Assembly (NCBI RefSeq): GCF_042956465.1
Contig: NZ_JBIBGL010000012.1
Span: 248,001-312,000, forward strand
Source: Embleya sp042956465
GTDB taxonomy: Bacteria > Actinomycetota > Actinomycetes > Streptomycetales > Streptomycetaceae
Reading direction: 5' to 3'
DNA length: 64,000 nucleotides
Part shown: piece by piece, positions 1 to 8,827 of the stretch
Layout: every line of letters starts with the position of its first letter
Position numbering within the stretch: the stretch's first letter is position 1
Translations under genes and position numbers: made by a program
The notes under the pieces: generated by a model
Databases searched by the model: none
What the model saw: the letters and a program-made list of their open reading frames with translations, nothing else
Told to the model about the DNA's origin: nothing

Positions 1-122
1 ATCACCTGTGATCGCACCGGCGGCGCGGAGGGCGAGGGCCAGGGACGCACGGCGGATTCACCACCGCCGGGCGGGATGCCGGTGCGCGCCTCGGACGACT
101 AGTGCCGCGCCCCGCACCGCAC

Positions 123-155
123 GACGCCGGACGGGCGCCTCGCCCGTCCGGCGTC
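123..155 (-). terminator. Intrinsic terminator-like hairpin
   Basis: A perfect 15-bp stem (123-137 with 141-155) closes a 3-nt loop. It lies just past the stop codon of the leftward gene that ends at 179, so it probably ends that transcript. No clear U-tract follows, as is common in actinomycetes. Nothing else is visible in 1-178. Confidence 0.7.
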
Positions 156-178
156 GGTGTGTTCGGGGCCGGGTCCGG

Positions 179-898
179 TCAGTCCGCGGGACGGCCCACG
201 TCGCGGGACAGGTCCAGGGCCAGGAAGCGGTCCAGGTGGGCCAGCGCCTCGAACCGGGCGCCGGGCGCCAGCCCCTCGTCGCGGGCCAGTTCGAGCACCA
301 GCCGGAGCGCCGTGCGGGTGTCCAGGTCGTCGTCGAGCGCCGCGTGGATCGGCTCCACCGCCTCGGCGGGCAGGGCCCGGGACGGGGACTCGGCGCACCG
401 GGCCGTCCGGGCACGCAGCTCGGCGAGGGTGCGCTCGGCCTCGGCGGCCCCGAGATAGCCCTTCGGGTCGGCGCGCAGCGGCTCGTCCGCGGCCAGCGAG
501 AGCAGCAGCAGGCGCAGCGTGAGCGGGTCCTCGGGATGCGGGACCGGGCGCCGCGGCGCCGTCTCGATCAACGCCGCCGGATGCAGCACGTGCACCCGGG
601 CCCTCGGGCCCTGATCGCCGCTCTCGCCGATGTACAGGTCGATCGCGCCGTCCGGCTGCCCGGTGGTGGGCACCGGCATGTTGTACCGCCCGTAGCCCGC
701 CGCGTCCGCAACCTGGGCGCGATACGGCAGCTGATGGATCGTCACGGTCAGCCGGTGCCGGCCCGCGACGCGGCGGAAGGTGTCGGCGAGGATCGCCGCG
801 CGCAACGAGCGGCTCGGATACGCGACGCGCACCCGTCTGCCGATCGAGCTGGTCACGGGCTCGGACTTGCCGGTCTGGGAGTCGGTCAGTCGCACCAT
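179..898 (-). CDS. CysS-like protein without synthetase signatures
   Basis: A protein of 239 residues. Its C-terminal third (an ALDDDLDT stretch, then GARFEALAHLDRFLALDL) resembles the helical C-terminal part of cysteinyl-tRNA synthetase. Streptomycetes carry similar proteins annotated as CysS-like. I see no HIGH or KMSKS motif and no zinc-binding Cys set, so tRNA charging is unlikely and the function is unknown. I chose the ATG at 898, which gives MVRLTDSQTGK. Starts further upstream are open but would run into the control region of the divergent ABC gene. The family assignment is moderate and rests on remembered similarity. Confidence 0.6.
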   Translation of the reverse strand: MVRLTDSQTGKSEPVTSSIGRRVRVAYPSRSLRAAILADTFRRVAGRHRLTVTIHQLPYRAQVADAAGYGRYNMPVPTTGQPDGAIDLYIGESGDQGPRARVHVLHPAALIETAPRRPVPHPEDPLTLRLLLLSLAADEPLRADPKGYLGAAEAERTLAELRARTARCAESPSRALPAEAVEPIHAALDDDLDTRTALRLVLELARDEGLAPGARFEALAHLDRFLALDLSRDVGRPAD

Positions 899-989
899 GC
901 GCCCACGGTAGGCGCCCATGACATCTGTCATGGCGCGATCAGGAGGTTTCCCACTTCGCCGGGTCGGCGCCCGCCGCCACTGTTGATCC

Positions 990-1940
990 ATGACGATCAC
1001 GGCTGGAAAACAGACGACCGCGCCGGCCGTCGCGCTCAGCGGTGTGCGCAAGAGCTTCGGCGACCTGCGCGCCGTGGACGGTCTCGATCTGGAACTGCAC
1101 CAGGGCGAGACGGTGGCACTCCTGGGCCCCAACGGCGCCGGCAAGTCCACCACGCTGGACCTGCTGCTGGGCCTGAGCCGGCCCACCGAGGGCACCGTCG
1201 CGCTGTTCGGCGGCGACCCGCGCGACGCGATCCGCCTGGGCCGGGTCGGCGCGATGTTGCAGAGCGGTGGCCTGATGCCGGACGTGACCGTCGGCGAGAT
1301 GGTCCGGCTGGCCCGGGACCTGCACCCGCGCCCGTTGCCGCAGGCGGAGGTGCTGCGTCGGGCCGGAATCGAGGAACTGGTCGGCAAGAACGTCGCCAAG
1401 CTCTCCGGCGGTCAGGCCCAGCGGGTGCGCTTCGCGGTCGCCATCGCGGGCGAGGCGGACCTGATCGTGCTGGACGAGCCCACCACCGGCATGGACGTGG
1501 ACAGCCGGCAGCGGTTCTGGGGGAGCATGCGCGAGCAGGCCGAGCTGGGTCGCACCGTGCTGTTCGCGACGCACTACCTGGAAGAGGCGGACAACGTCGC
1601 CGACCGGGTGCTCGTGCTGCACCGCGGCAAACTGCTCGCCGACGCGAGCGCGGCGCAGATCAAGGCCCGCGCGGGACTGCGCCGGATCGCCTTCGACCTG
1701 GCCGAGACGGTCGAGCGGTACGAGCCCACCCTGCGCGCGCTGCCCGGCGTGGTGCAGCTCGAACTCGGCGGCAACACGGTGCGCATGCGCAGCGACGACG
1801 CCGACGAGACGGTCGCCGCGATCTACGCCGCCGGTCTTCGGCCGCGCGACCTGGAGGTGGCCGGACTCGGCCTGGAGCAGGCGTTCCTGGCGATCACCCA
1901 GCAGGCGGACGAGGCGGAAGGCATGGAGATCGCGTCATGA
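990..1940 (+). CDS. ABC transporter ATP-binding protein (DrrA/CcmA-like)
   Basis: A protein of 316 residues, the ATPase of a two-gene exporter. It has Walker A GPNGAGKS at residues 46-53, the signature LSGGQAQR near 137, Walker B LIVLDEP near 158, and a switch histidine in FATHYLEE. After residue ~230 comes the extra C-terminal domain typical of drug or lipid exporters with a separate permease. The stop overlaps the permease start by 4 bp (ATGA), so the two are coupled. A histidine kinase and response regulator follow, an arrangement common for drug-responsive exporters. The substrate is unknown. Confidence 0.92.
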   Translation: MTITAGKQTTAPAVALSGVRKSFGDLRAVDGLDLELHQGETVALLGPNGAGKSTTLDLLLGLSRPTEGTVALFGGDPRDAIRLGRVGAMLQSGGLMPDVTVGEMVRLARDLHPRPLPQAEVLRRAGIEELVGKNVAKLSGGQAQRVRFAVAIAGEADLIVLDEPTTGMDVDSRQRFWGSMREQAELGRTVLFATHYLEEADNVADRVLVLHRGKLLADASAAQIKARAGLRRIAFDLAETVERYEPTLRALPGVVQLELGGNTVRMRSDDADETVAAIYAAGLRPRDLEVAGLGLEQAFLAITQQADEAEGMEIAS

Positions 1941-2665
1941 GGACCCTGTTGAGGCTGGAGATCCTGCGGATGCTGCGCAACCGCCGGTACCTGATCTTCA
2001 CGCTCGCCTACCCGGTCGCGATGTACCTGATCTTCGGCAGCCAGTCGGGTGATGTCGACGGCACCGACGTCGCCGCCTACATCATGGTGTCGATGGCCTC
2101 GTTCGGCGCGGTCGGCGCGACGCTCAGCGCGGGTGTGCAGCGGATCGCGGCGGAGCGGCAGAGCGGCTGGACCCGCCAGCTGCGGCTGACCACGCTGACC
2201 GGGCGGCAGTACGTGATCTCCAAGCTCGCGTCGGCGGCGGTGGTCGGCCTGCCCGCGATCGTGCTGGTGCTGTTCACCGGCTTCCTGCGCGGGGTCCGAC
2301 TGGACCCGTGGCAGTGGGGCGTGCTCGTGATCGCGCTGTGGTTCGGCTCGTTCGTGTTCGCGGTGCTGGGGATCGGGCTGGGCTACCTGGTCGCGCCCGA
2401 CTCCGCCCAGCCGGTGTTCATGCTGGTCTACCTGGGCATGGCGGTGCTCGGCGGGATGTGGGTCCCGTTGACCGGCTTCCCGCGACTCCTCCAGGACATC
2501 GGGCACGTGATGCCCACGTACCGGCTCGGCCAACTCGGCTGGGAGGTGCTGGCCGGACGGCATCCCCGGATCTCGGACATCGCGATCCTGGCGCTGTATC
2601 TGGTCGCGTTCACCGCGTTGGCGGCGTGGCGCTACCGTCGCGACGAGCAGAAGGTCGCGGCCTGA
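1937..2665 (+). CDS. ABC-2 type permease
   Basis: A protein of 242 residues with about six hydrophobic segments, matching the ABC-2 permease layout. A short basic N-terminus (RTLLRLEILRMLRNRRY) leads into the first helix, and the protein ends in a basic tail after the last helix. The ATG at 1937 lies inside the stop of the ATPase gene. It would form the membrane channel driven by the upstream ATPase. The exported compound cannot be inferred. Confidence 0.9.
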   Translation: MRTLLRLEILRMLRNRRYLIFTLAYPVAMYLIFGSQSGDVDGTDVAAYIMVSMASFGAVGATLSAGVQRIAAERQSGWTRQLRLTTLTGRQYVISKLASAAVVGLPAIVLVLFTGFLRGVRLDPWQWGVLVIALWFGSFVFAVLGIGLGYLVAPDSAQPVFMLVYLGMAVLGGMWVPLTGFPRLLQDIGHVMPTYRLGQLGWEVLAGRHPRISDIAILALYLVAFTALAAWRYRRDEQKVAA

Positions 2666-2712
2666 GTCCGGATCGCTCGGCACGGGATCTCTCGCACGGA
2701 GGAGCACACGGC

Positions 2713-3921
2713 ATGAAATGGTCGGACCCGACGCGGCAGGACAGCGCGCGAGGGCGGGCGATCCGGATGTCGTGGTCGTTGTTGTGGCTGTTCTTCCTCA
2801 CCCCGATCGTGCACGACCTGGCGACCGGGGGCTACGGCCCGATCCGGCTGGCGCTGGGCTCGTTCGGGCTGCTCGTGGTGGTGGTCTGCTACGTCTCGCT
2901 GGTGTTCGGCGGGATCGGCTGGTTCGGTCTGTTCGGCCGGGCGGAGACCGCCGTGCGCCGGGTGCTGGACACCGACCGCATCCTGGAGCTGACCTGCCTG
3001 GTGTTGTGGGCGACCTCGGTCGGGCTGATCCTGGCCTTCGACGACGCGTGGCTGGGCCTGATGGTCTACGTGTCGGTGTCGCTGGGGGCCGGGCTGCGCT
3101 TCCCGCAGTCGATGTGGGCGATCCTGGGCTGCATGCTGACCGGGCTTGCCCTGGGCACGCTGCTGGACGCGGCCGGGGACGACATCCTGGTGCTCGCGTT
3201 CGTCACGGTGCTCACCGGCGGGCTGATGATCGGGATGCGCCGACTCCTGGAGACGCTGGTCGAGTTGCGCGAGGCCCGGGAGATCGTGGCCCAGCTCTCC
3301 GCGAACGAGGAGCGCCTGCGGATGGCCCGCGACCTGCACGACGTGCTCGGCCACTCGTTGTCGCTGATCACGCTCAAGAGCGAACTCGCCGGCCGGTTCC
3401 TGCCCGGGCATGTCGAGCGGGCGGCGGAACAGGTCGCGGACATCGAGCGGGTCAGCCGGCAGGCGCTCGTGGACGTGCGCGAGGCGGTCGGCGGCTATCG
3501 GCGGCCGACCTTCGCGGTCGAGTTGGCGGGCGCCCGGATCGCAACCAAGGCGGTGGGGATCGAACTGGCCGTGGTGCCCGAACAGTGGCCGGTGTGCCCG
3601 GATCCGGAGGCGGAGGCGGTGCTCGCGTGGGCGCTGCGCGAGGCGGTCACCAACACGGTGCGGCACAGCGGAGCACGGCGCTGCACGGTCACGCTGGGCA
3701 CGGGAGCGGTGTGGAGCCTGGACGTCGCGGACGACGGGCGCGGTGCGACGCGATGCGAGGGGAACGGGCTGACCGGGCTGCGCGAGCGCTTCGCGTTGGC
3801 CGACGGCGACATTCGGGTGGGTGTCCCCGACGGGGGGCGCGGGTTCAGATTGACCGCTTCGGTCCCGGTGCTTCCCGGTAGGGACGACGTGGGGCGGATC
3901 GCCCACGAGGTGAACCGCTAA
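2713..3921 (+). CDS. Sensor histidine kinase, NarL/DesK-type
   Basis: A protein of 402 residues. Five or six membrane helices fill residues ~15-180. Then comes a HisKA_3 dimerisation domain whose phospho-acceptor is in ARDLHDVLGHSLS (His near 209), followed by an HATPase domain with the N-box EAVTNTVRHS and the G-box VADDGRG. There is no large extracellular domain, so the signal is probably sensed in the membrane. A GGAGGAG ribosome site at about 2697-2703 supports the ATG at 2713. It pairs with the response regulator 10 bp downstream and likely controls the exporter just upstream. Confidence 0.9.
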   Translation: MKWSDPTRQDSARGRAIRMSWSLLWLFFLTPIVHDLATGGYGPIRLALGSFGLLVVVVCYVSLVFGGIGWFGLFGRAETAVRRVLDTDRILELTCLVLWATSVGLILAFDDAWLGLMVYVSVSLGAGLRFPQSMWAILGCMLTGLALGTLLDAAGDDILVLAFVTVLTGGLMIGMRRLLETLVELREAREIVAQLSANEERLRMARDLHDVLGHSLSLITLKSELAGRFLPGHVERAAEQVADIERVSRQALVDVREAVGGYRRPTFAVELAGARIATKAVGIELAVVPEQWPVCPDPEAEAVLAWALREAVTNTVRHSGARRCTVTLGTGAVWSLDVADDGRGATRCEGNGLTGLRERFALADGDIRVGVPDGGRGFRLTASVPVLPGRDDVGRIAHEVNR

Positions 3922-3931
3922 CGTTCGGCCC

Positions 3932-4537
3932 GTGATCAATGTGCTGCTCGCCGAGGACCAGGCCATGGTGCGTGAGGCGCTGGCCGCGTTGCTCGGCCTG
4001 GAGGAGGACATTCGCGTCGTCGCCCAGGTCGCACGCGGGGACGAGGTGCTCGACGCGGTGCGCACCAGCGGCGCCGACGTGGCGCTGCTGGACATCGAGA
4101 TGCCCGGTCAGGACGGCCTCGCCGCGGCCGCCGAGTTGCGTCGGACCGTACCCGGGTGCCGGATCGTCATGCTGACCACGTTCGGCCGGCCCGGCTATCT
4201 GCGCCGGGCGATGGAGCTGGGCGCGGACGCGTTCCTGGTCAAGGACGCGCCCGCGGCGCAGCTGGCCGACGCGGTCCGCCGGGTACTGCGCGGGGAGCGG
4301 GTGATCGACCCCACGCTCGCGGCGACCGCGCTCTCGGTGGGCGCCGATCCGCTGACCGAGCGCGAGCGCGACGTGCTGCGCGCGGCGGCCGACGGCTCGA
4401 CGGTGTCCGAGATCGCCTCCCGGCTGCACCTGTCCGAGGGCACCGTGCGCAACCACCTGTCCTCGTGCATCGGCAAGACGCACGCCCGCAACCGGGCGGA
4501 CGCGGTGCGCATCGCGCACGAGAACGGCTGGTTGTGA
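3932..4537 (+). CDS. LuxR/NarL-family response regulator
   Basis: A protein of 201 residues with a GTG start. The receiver domain has acidic pocket E8/D9, phospho-acceptor D54 (LLDIEMPG) and a conserved lysine in FLVKDAP near 104. The C-terminal LuxR helix-turn-helix spans about 135-200 (LTERERDVL...VSEIASRLHLSEGTVRNHLS). It is the cognate partner of the kinase that ends 10 bp upstream, and the ABC exporter is the probable target. Confidence 0.92.
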   Translation: MINVLLAEDQAMVREALAALLGLEEDIRVVAQVARGDEVLDAVRTSGADVALLDIEMPGQDGLAAAAELRRTVPGCRIVMLTTFGRPGYLRRAMELGADAFLVKDAPAAQLADAVRRVLRGERVIDPTLAATALSVGADPLTERERDVLRAAADGSTVSEIASRLHLSEGTVRNHLSSCIGKTHARNRADAVRIAHENGWL

Positions 4538-4723
4538 GCGGCGGAACGACCGGTTGTACGCGGCGGCTCGCACCGGGCCGCCCGGGGTGCGATCCCGGCC
4601 CGGATCCGGCGGTGCCCGGGACGGGGCGCGGTCGGGCGCGGCGCTCGTGCCGAGTCCGGGAGCGTGCCGGGCGATGCCCGGGAATGCACGGCTCGTAGCC
4701 GGAGTTCGATACCCGTATCTCCG

Positions 4724-4762
4724 GGTCCGAGACGAAGGATCTTTGCTTCGATCGCCCGGACC
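4724..4762 (+). promoter_or_regulatory. Two-part hairpin upstream of the CBM2-GH18 gene
   Basis: GGTCCG (4724-4729) pairs with CGGACC (4757-4762), and inside it CGAAG (4733-4737) pairs with CTTCG (4746-4750). It sits about 90 bp before the chosen start of the chitinase-like gene. It could be a terminator for the response regulator or a leader structure; the sequence does not decide. The rest of the 314-bp gap shows nothing clear. Confidence 0.35.
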
Positions 4763-4851
4763 GGGTCGATGGGACCCGGGCCCGAAGGCCGGTAGAGTCC
4801 TCCTGCCCGGCGGCCCGAGTGCCGCCGGAGAGGATGTCGGAGGAAATGGGC

Positions 4852-6456
4852 ATGGGGTCGCACCGGGCAAGCGGTCCCGAGCCGGGCGCCGGTCGTCCCC
4901 GTCGGGAGCGGATCCGCTGGGCCGCCGCCAGTGCCGCGCTCGCCGCGTTGCCCGCAGCGTTGGTCGTGGCCCTGTCCGGGGACTCGCCCGGGCACGACCA
5001 CGTGCTCAGCGCCGACTACGTCCGCACCGGTTCGTGGCCCACCGGGTACAGCGGCCAGTACGTGCTGCGCAACCTCGGCTCGGACACGGTCAAGGGCTGG
5101 ACGCTGCGCTTCGACCTGCCGGCGGGCACCCGGATCGCGAACGTGTGGAACGGCCGCCTGGAACCGGCCGAGGGCAAGTACACGGTGCGCAACGAGAATT
5201 GGAACAAGGCGCTGCGCCCGGGCGAGAGCATCGTGGTCGGCTTCGAGGTGCGCCGGGAGGGCGCCGGGGTGCCGACCGCGAGCGAACCGGTCCGCTCCGA
5301 CGGCCCGATGGCCTGCACGATCAACGACAAGCCGTGCAACGTGCCCGCCCCGACCGCGTCCGGCGACCACTCGGCCACGGCCGGGCCGATCCCGCGGACC
5401 GGGCCGCCCGACGGCGCCGACCACCACACCGGCACGCCCGTCCCCACCGGCACCGCCCGGGCCGCCGCCCCCACTACCACGTCGCCGCCCCCGAGCCCGA
5501 ACGGAGCCGGCGGCACCGCGCCGCGCTCGGGCACGATCGAACACATCGCCCCGTACCTGGACATGACGCTTGCCGGTCCGTTCGACCCCATCCGGGCGGG
5601 CGCGCCCGGCACGGTGCGCGAGCGCACGCTGGCCTACGTCGTGGACGGCGGTGGGTGTCGGCCGATGTGGGGCGGGGTGACCCGACTCGACGACCCGGTG
5701 ACCACGGGTCGGATCGCCGCGCTGCGCGATGCCGGCGGGACGATCCGGGTCGCCTTCGGCGGCGCGGGCGGCACCGACCTGGCCGCGTCGTGCGGTACGC
5801 CCGAGGAACTGGCGACCGTCTACCGGCAGGTGCTGACCGCGACCGGGGCGACCGGCATGGACCTGGACATCGAGGGCCGCTCGCTGGTGCGTCCCGACGT
5901 GGTCCAGCGGCGCAACGCGGCGCTGCACCTGCTCCAGGAGGGCGCCCGGGCGGCCGGCAAGGCCGTGGACATCGGGTACTCGCTGCCGGTGGATCCGCTC
6001 CAGGGCCTGGGCGACGAGGCCAAGGCGCTGCTGCGGGACGCGGTCACGCAGCGGGTCGAGGTCTCCTACGTCAACGTCAAGGCGCTCAACTACGGTGCCG
6101 CGGTGGCCCCGCGACCGCAGGGCCGAATGGGCCAGTTCGCGAGCGACGCCGCGCACGCCGTGCAGGGACAGATCCGCGAGGTGTGGCCGCACCTGTCCGA
6201 GGAGCAGGCCTGGCGGCGGGTGTCCGTGACGGTGATGATCGGTCGCAACGACGTCGCGGGCGAGGTGTTCACCCTCGACGACGCGCGCAGGTTCGCCGAG
6301 TTCGCCCGCACGGTGCGCCTGGGCCGAGTTGCCTGGTGGTCCGCCGCGCGGGACCGGCCGTGCCCCACCGGCGGCGGCGCCGATGCGGGTGCCGAGCCGA
6401 CGTGCAGCGGGATCGCCCAGGACGCCGACGCGTTCCTGCGCATCCTCGGCGGCTGA
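4852..6456 (+). CDS. Secreted CBM2 plus GH18 chitinase-like protein
   Basis: A protein of 534 residues. A basic N-terminus and hydrophobic helix (about 20-45) act as export signal or anchor. Next is a CBM2 domain (about 55-150: GWTLRFDLPAG, NENWNKALRPGESIVVGFEV), a Pro/Thr-rich linker, and a GH18-like barrel from about 230. The strand motif MDLDIEG near 337-341 keeps the D-x-D-x-E catalytic pattern, so chitin or a related glycan is the likely substrate. The start is uncertain. GGAGGA at 4839-4844 fits the ATG at 4852; ATG 4834 and GTG 4819 are also in frame. Confidence 0.85.
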   Translation: MGSHRASGPEPGAGRPRRERIRWAAASAALAALPAALVVALSGDSPGHDHVLSADYVRTGSWPTGYSGQYVLRNLGSDTVKGWTLRFDLPAGTRIANVWNGRLEPAEGKYTVRNENWNKALRPGESIVVGFEVRREGAGVPTASEPVRSDGPMACTINDKPCNVPAPTASGDHSATAGPIPRTGPPDGADHHTGTPVPTGTARAAAPTTTSPPPSPNGAGGTAPRSGTIEHIAPYLDMTLAGPFDPIRAGAPGTVRERTLAYVVDGGGCRPMWGGVTRLDDPVTTGRIAALRDAGGTIRVAFGGAGGTDLAASCGTPEELATVYRQVLTATGATGMDLDIEGRSLVRPDVVQRRNAALHLLQEGARAAGKAVDIGYSLPVDPLQGLGDEAKALLRDAVTQRVEVSYVNVKALNYGAAVAPRPQGRMGQFASDAAHAVQGQIREVWPHLSEEQAWRRVSVTVMIGRNDVAGEVFTLDDARRFAEFARTVRLGRVAWWSAARDRPCPTGGGADAGAEPTCSGIAQDADAFLRILGG

Positions 6457-6512
6457 GCCCCGGCGGCCGGGAGGCGGTCGTCCACCGCGGCACGGGGCCT
6501 CGGTGGCCGCGC

Positions 6513-7352
6513 TCAGTTCAGCCGGGCCCGGGCCGCCTTGGCCTCGGCCAGCACGCCCTCGGCGACCTTCGGGTCGATCCGCTCGACCAGTTCGGCGTAC
6601 TCCTCCAGCTGCCGGGCCCCGGCCGCGAACTGGCCGGTCTTGGCGAGCAGCGAACCGCGCTCGTGGCGCAGCGCCGCCGGATGGCGCGGCAGCAGCAGGG
6701 ACAGCTCGACCGCCCACAGCCGGGTCCAGGCGCCCTCGATGCCGCGTTCGGGCTGGGCGGCCCACGCGCGGATGTTGTTGAGCACCCGGAGCAGGATCGC
6801 GGTCGGCCGGGCCGGTTGCAGGAGCGCCGGGTCGCCGGCCTGCCCGCCCGCCTCCGCGGCCAGGCGACGGGCCCGCGACACCGACAGCGGAACTCCGCCG
6901 TGGAACGGGTCGGCCAGCTCGAACGCGCCGTCCGGATCGCCGATCCCGACCACGAAATGTCCCGGCAACGCGACGCCGTACACCGGCAGCCCGGCCCGGC
7001 GGCCCACCTCGATCCACACCACCGACAGCAGGATCGGCAACCCGCGTCGGCGGCGCAGCACCTCGTGCAGCAGCGACGAGCGCAGGTCGGCGTAGTCCGA
7101 CTGCTGTCCGAAGAAGCGGGCCCGGCCGCCGAGCACGAGCGCGAGCGCCGCGGCGGCCCGTGCCGGGTCGTACCCGGATCCCGCCTCGGCCCGCACGGCC
7201 GCCGCGAGCCGGTCCAGCTCGGCGATGCCCGTGGCCGGGTCGAAGGCCGGATCGACCTCGACGCCCATCAGCAAAGCGGCCTCGGCCAGATCCACCTCGT
7301 CCGCCCGGACCACCGAGGCGAACCGGTCGCGTGGATTCCCGGGAACGCTCAC
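6513..7352 (-). CDS. SirB1-family (transglutaminase-like core) protein
   Basis: A protein of 279 residues. The region with SSLLHEVLRRRRGLPILLSVVWIEVGRRAGLPVYGVALPGHFVVG is characteristic of the SirB1/transglutaminase-like core. The rest is helical and TPR-like (LPRHPAALRHERGSLLAKTGQF). Members are widespread and mostly uncharacterised; a protease-like role is only suspected. The GTG start at 7352 overlaps the stop of the acetyltransferase gene by 4 bp, so the two are translationally coupled. Confidence 0.85.
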   Translation of the reverse strand: MSVPGNPRDRFASVVRADEVDLAEAALLMGVEVDPAFDPATGIAELDRLAAAVRAEAGSGYDPARAAAALALVLGGRARFFGQQSDYADLRSSLLHEVLRRRRGLPILLSVVWIEVGRRAGLPVYGVALPGHFVVGIGDPDGAFELADPFHGGVPLSVSRARRLAAEAGGQAGDPALLQPARPTAILLRVLNNIRAWAAQPERGIEGAWTRLWAVELSLLLPRHPAALRHERGSLLAKTGQFAAGARQLEEYAELVERIDPKVAEGVLAEAKAARARLN

Positions 7353-8314
7353 GGGCCCGTGACCGGTGATCGGCGGTAGTGGTAGCGGTGGTGGTCGGTG
7401 AAGCCGAGCGCGTCGTAGAGCTCGCGGGCCGGCCGGTTGTCCGCTTCCACCTGGAGCCACCCGGTGACCGCGCCGTTCGCCAGCGCCCGATCGGTCAGCG
7501 CCCGGACGATCGCCCGGGCGTGGCCCTGCCGACGATGGGCCGGGTCGACCTCCAGGGCGGCGAAGCCCGCATACCGACCGAGCACGCACACACGCCCGAT
7601 CGCGATCGGTGTGCCCGAGTCCGGATCGCACACGGTCGCGAACAGGGTGCCCGGCGGGCCCTGGAGCACGTGTCGTTCGGCGCCGCCGCCCGAGCGGCCC
7701 GCGACGTGGTGGTAGAGGGACAGCCACGCGTCGGTGAGGGTGTCCTGCACCCGGACCGCACTGGCGTCCACGTCGTGCAGCACGTCCGCCGCGCGCACCA
7801 GCCGCCCGGTGCGCATCAGGGCGTCGCCCTCGGTGAGCCACCCGGCCGTGTCGAGGAAGCGGTCGAACGGGTCGTCGTGCGCGACCTGGAACAGGGTCGG
7901 CAACCGGCGCTTCTCGTACCAGCGGTTCACTCGATCGAGCGCCTCCGGGAACGGGACACCGGGCTCGCCCAGAACCAGCACCGAGTTGGCCCGCCGGGTG
8001 AAGCCCTCCGCCGCGCGCAGCAGCCACTCGCCGAACGTGGCGACCTCCGGCGCGGGCCAGGATCGGCTGGCCACGTCCTGCAGTCGGGCCGGGGTGAGCC
8101 GTTGCACGGGCGGCGGGACCACCTTGGCGGCCACGATGCTCGCTTCGGCCACCCGGGCGATACTGCCGTCCTTGCGGGTGATTGTCAGCACACCGTCGCG
8201 CCAGTCCACGAGGTCGCCCACGACGTCCGTATAGGTCGCTCCGGAGTCCTCGGGCGGCAGCTCGCGGCGCACCGACACGCGCCTGCCCACATCCCGTGGT
8301 GTGATCCTCTTCAC
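7349..8314 (-). CDS. GNAT-family N-acetyltransferase with extra N-terminal domain
   Basis: A protein of 321 residues. The C-terminal GNAT domain (about 200-321) shows the acetyl-CoA loop in ALEVDPAHRRQGHARAIVRAL and the closing pattern EADNRPARELYDALGFTDHHRYHY. About 190 residues precede it; similar two-part proteins occur across actinobacteria (Rv0428c-like). The acceptor substrate is unknown. I used the GTG at 8314, where VKRITPRDVGRRVSV starts the conserved part. It is coupled to the SirB1 gene. Confidence 0.85.
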   Translation of the reverse strand: MKRITPRDVGRRVSVRRELPPEDSGATYTDVVGDLVDWRDGVLTITRKDGSIARVAEASIVAAKVVPPPVQRLTPARLQDVASRSWPAPEVATFGEWLLRAAEGFTRRANSVLVLGEPGVPFPEALDRVNRWYEKRRLPTLFQVAHDDPFDRFLDTAGWLTEGDALMRTGRLVRAADVLHDVDASAVRVQDTLTDAWLSLYHHVAGRSGGGAERHVLQGPPGTLFATVCDPDSGTPIAIGRVCVLGRYAGFAALEVDPAHRRQGHARAIVRALTDRALANGAVTGWLQVEADNRPARELYDALGFTDHHRYHYRRSPVTGP

Positions 8315-8494
8315 CTGTCCGGCTTCCCCGATCCGTGCTGACCTCGTCCGCCCACGTCTGCTGACATGTTCCCGGCCCACAGGTAAGGGCCACCTGCTAG
8401 GAGTAGGCCCCGGCCCACCGCGATACTAGTTGCGGGCACCGACGTTGCCGCGCTCCCGCGCACCCTGTACCGCCCGCATGAGGAGGAACCCGAC

Positions 8495-8821
8495 GTGACC
8501 TACGTCATCGCGCAGCCCTGCGTCGACCTGAAGGACAAGGCATGCATCGAGGAGTGCCCCGTCGACTGCATCTACGAGGGTGAACGTGCGCTGTACATCC
8601 ACCCCGACGAGTGCGTCGACTGTGGAGCCTGCGAGCCCGTCTGCCCGGTCGAGGCAATCTTCTACGAGGACGACACCCCGGAGCAGTGGAAGGACTACTA
8701 CAAGGCGAATGTGGAGTTCTTCGACGACCTCGGTTCCCCGGGTGGCGCCTCGAAGATGGGCCTGATCGCCAAGGACCACCCGCTCATCGCCGCGCTGCCG
8801 CCGCAGGCGACCGGCGAGTAG
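8495..8821 (+). CDS. fdxA: 7Fe ferredoxin
   Basis: A protein of 108 residues. Cys 9, 17 and 50 match the [3Fe-4S] ligands and Cys 21, 40, 43 and 46 the [4Fe-4S] ligands of actinobacterial FdxA; Cys 25 is the usual extra cysteine. It is a cytoplasmic low-potential electron carrier. AGGAGG at 8481-8486 sits 8 bp before the GTG start. Pairing with dapC 6 bp downstream is a conserved actinobacterial arrangement, although no redox step in lysine synthesis explains it. Confidence 0.96.
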   Translation: MTYVIAQPCVDLKDKACIEECPVDCIYEGERALYIHPDECVDCGACEPVCPVEAIFYEDDTPEQWKDYYKANVEFFDDLGSPGGASKMGLIAKDHPLIAALPPQATGE

Positions 8822-8827
8822 AGCGAC

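Noticed and set aside
4195..7017. A ~940-codon open frame on the minus strand across the response regulator and the chitinase-like gene
   Set aside because: It is antisense to genes with clear domains, has no ribosome site, and its translation is Arg/Gly/Ala-rich noise typical of GC-rich DNA.
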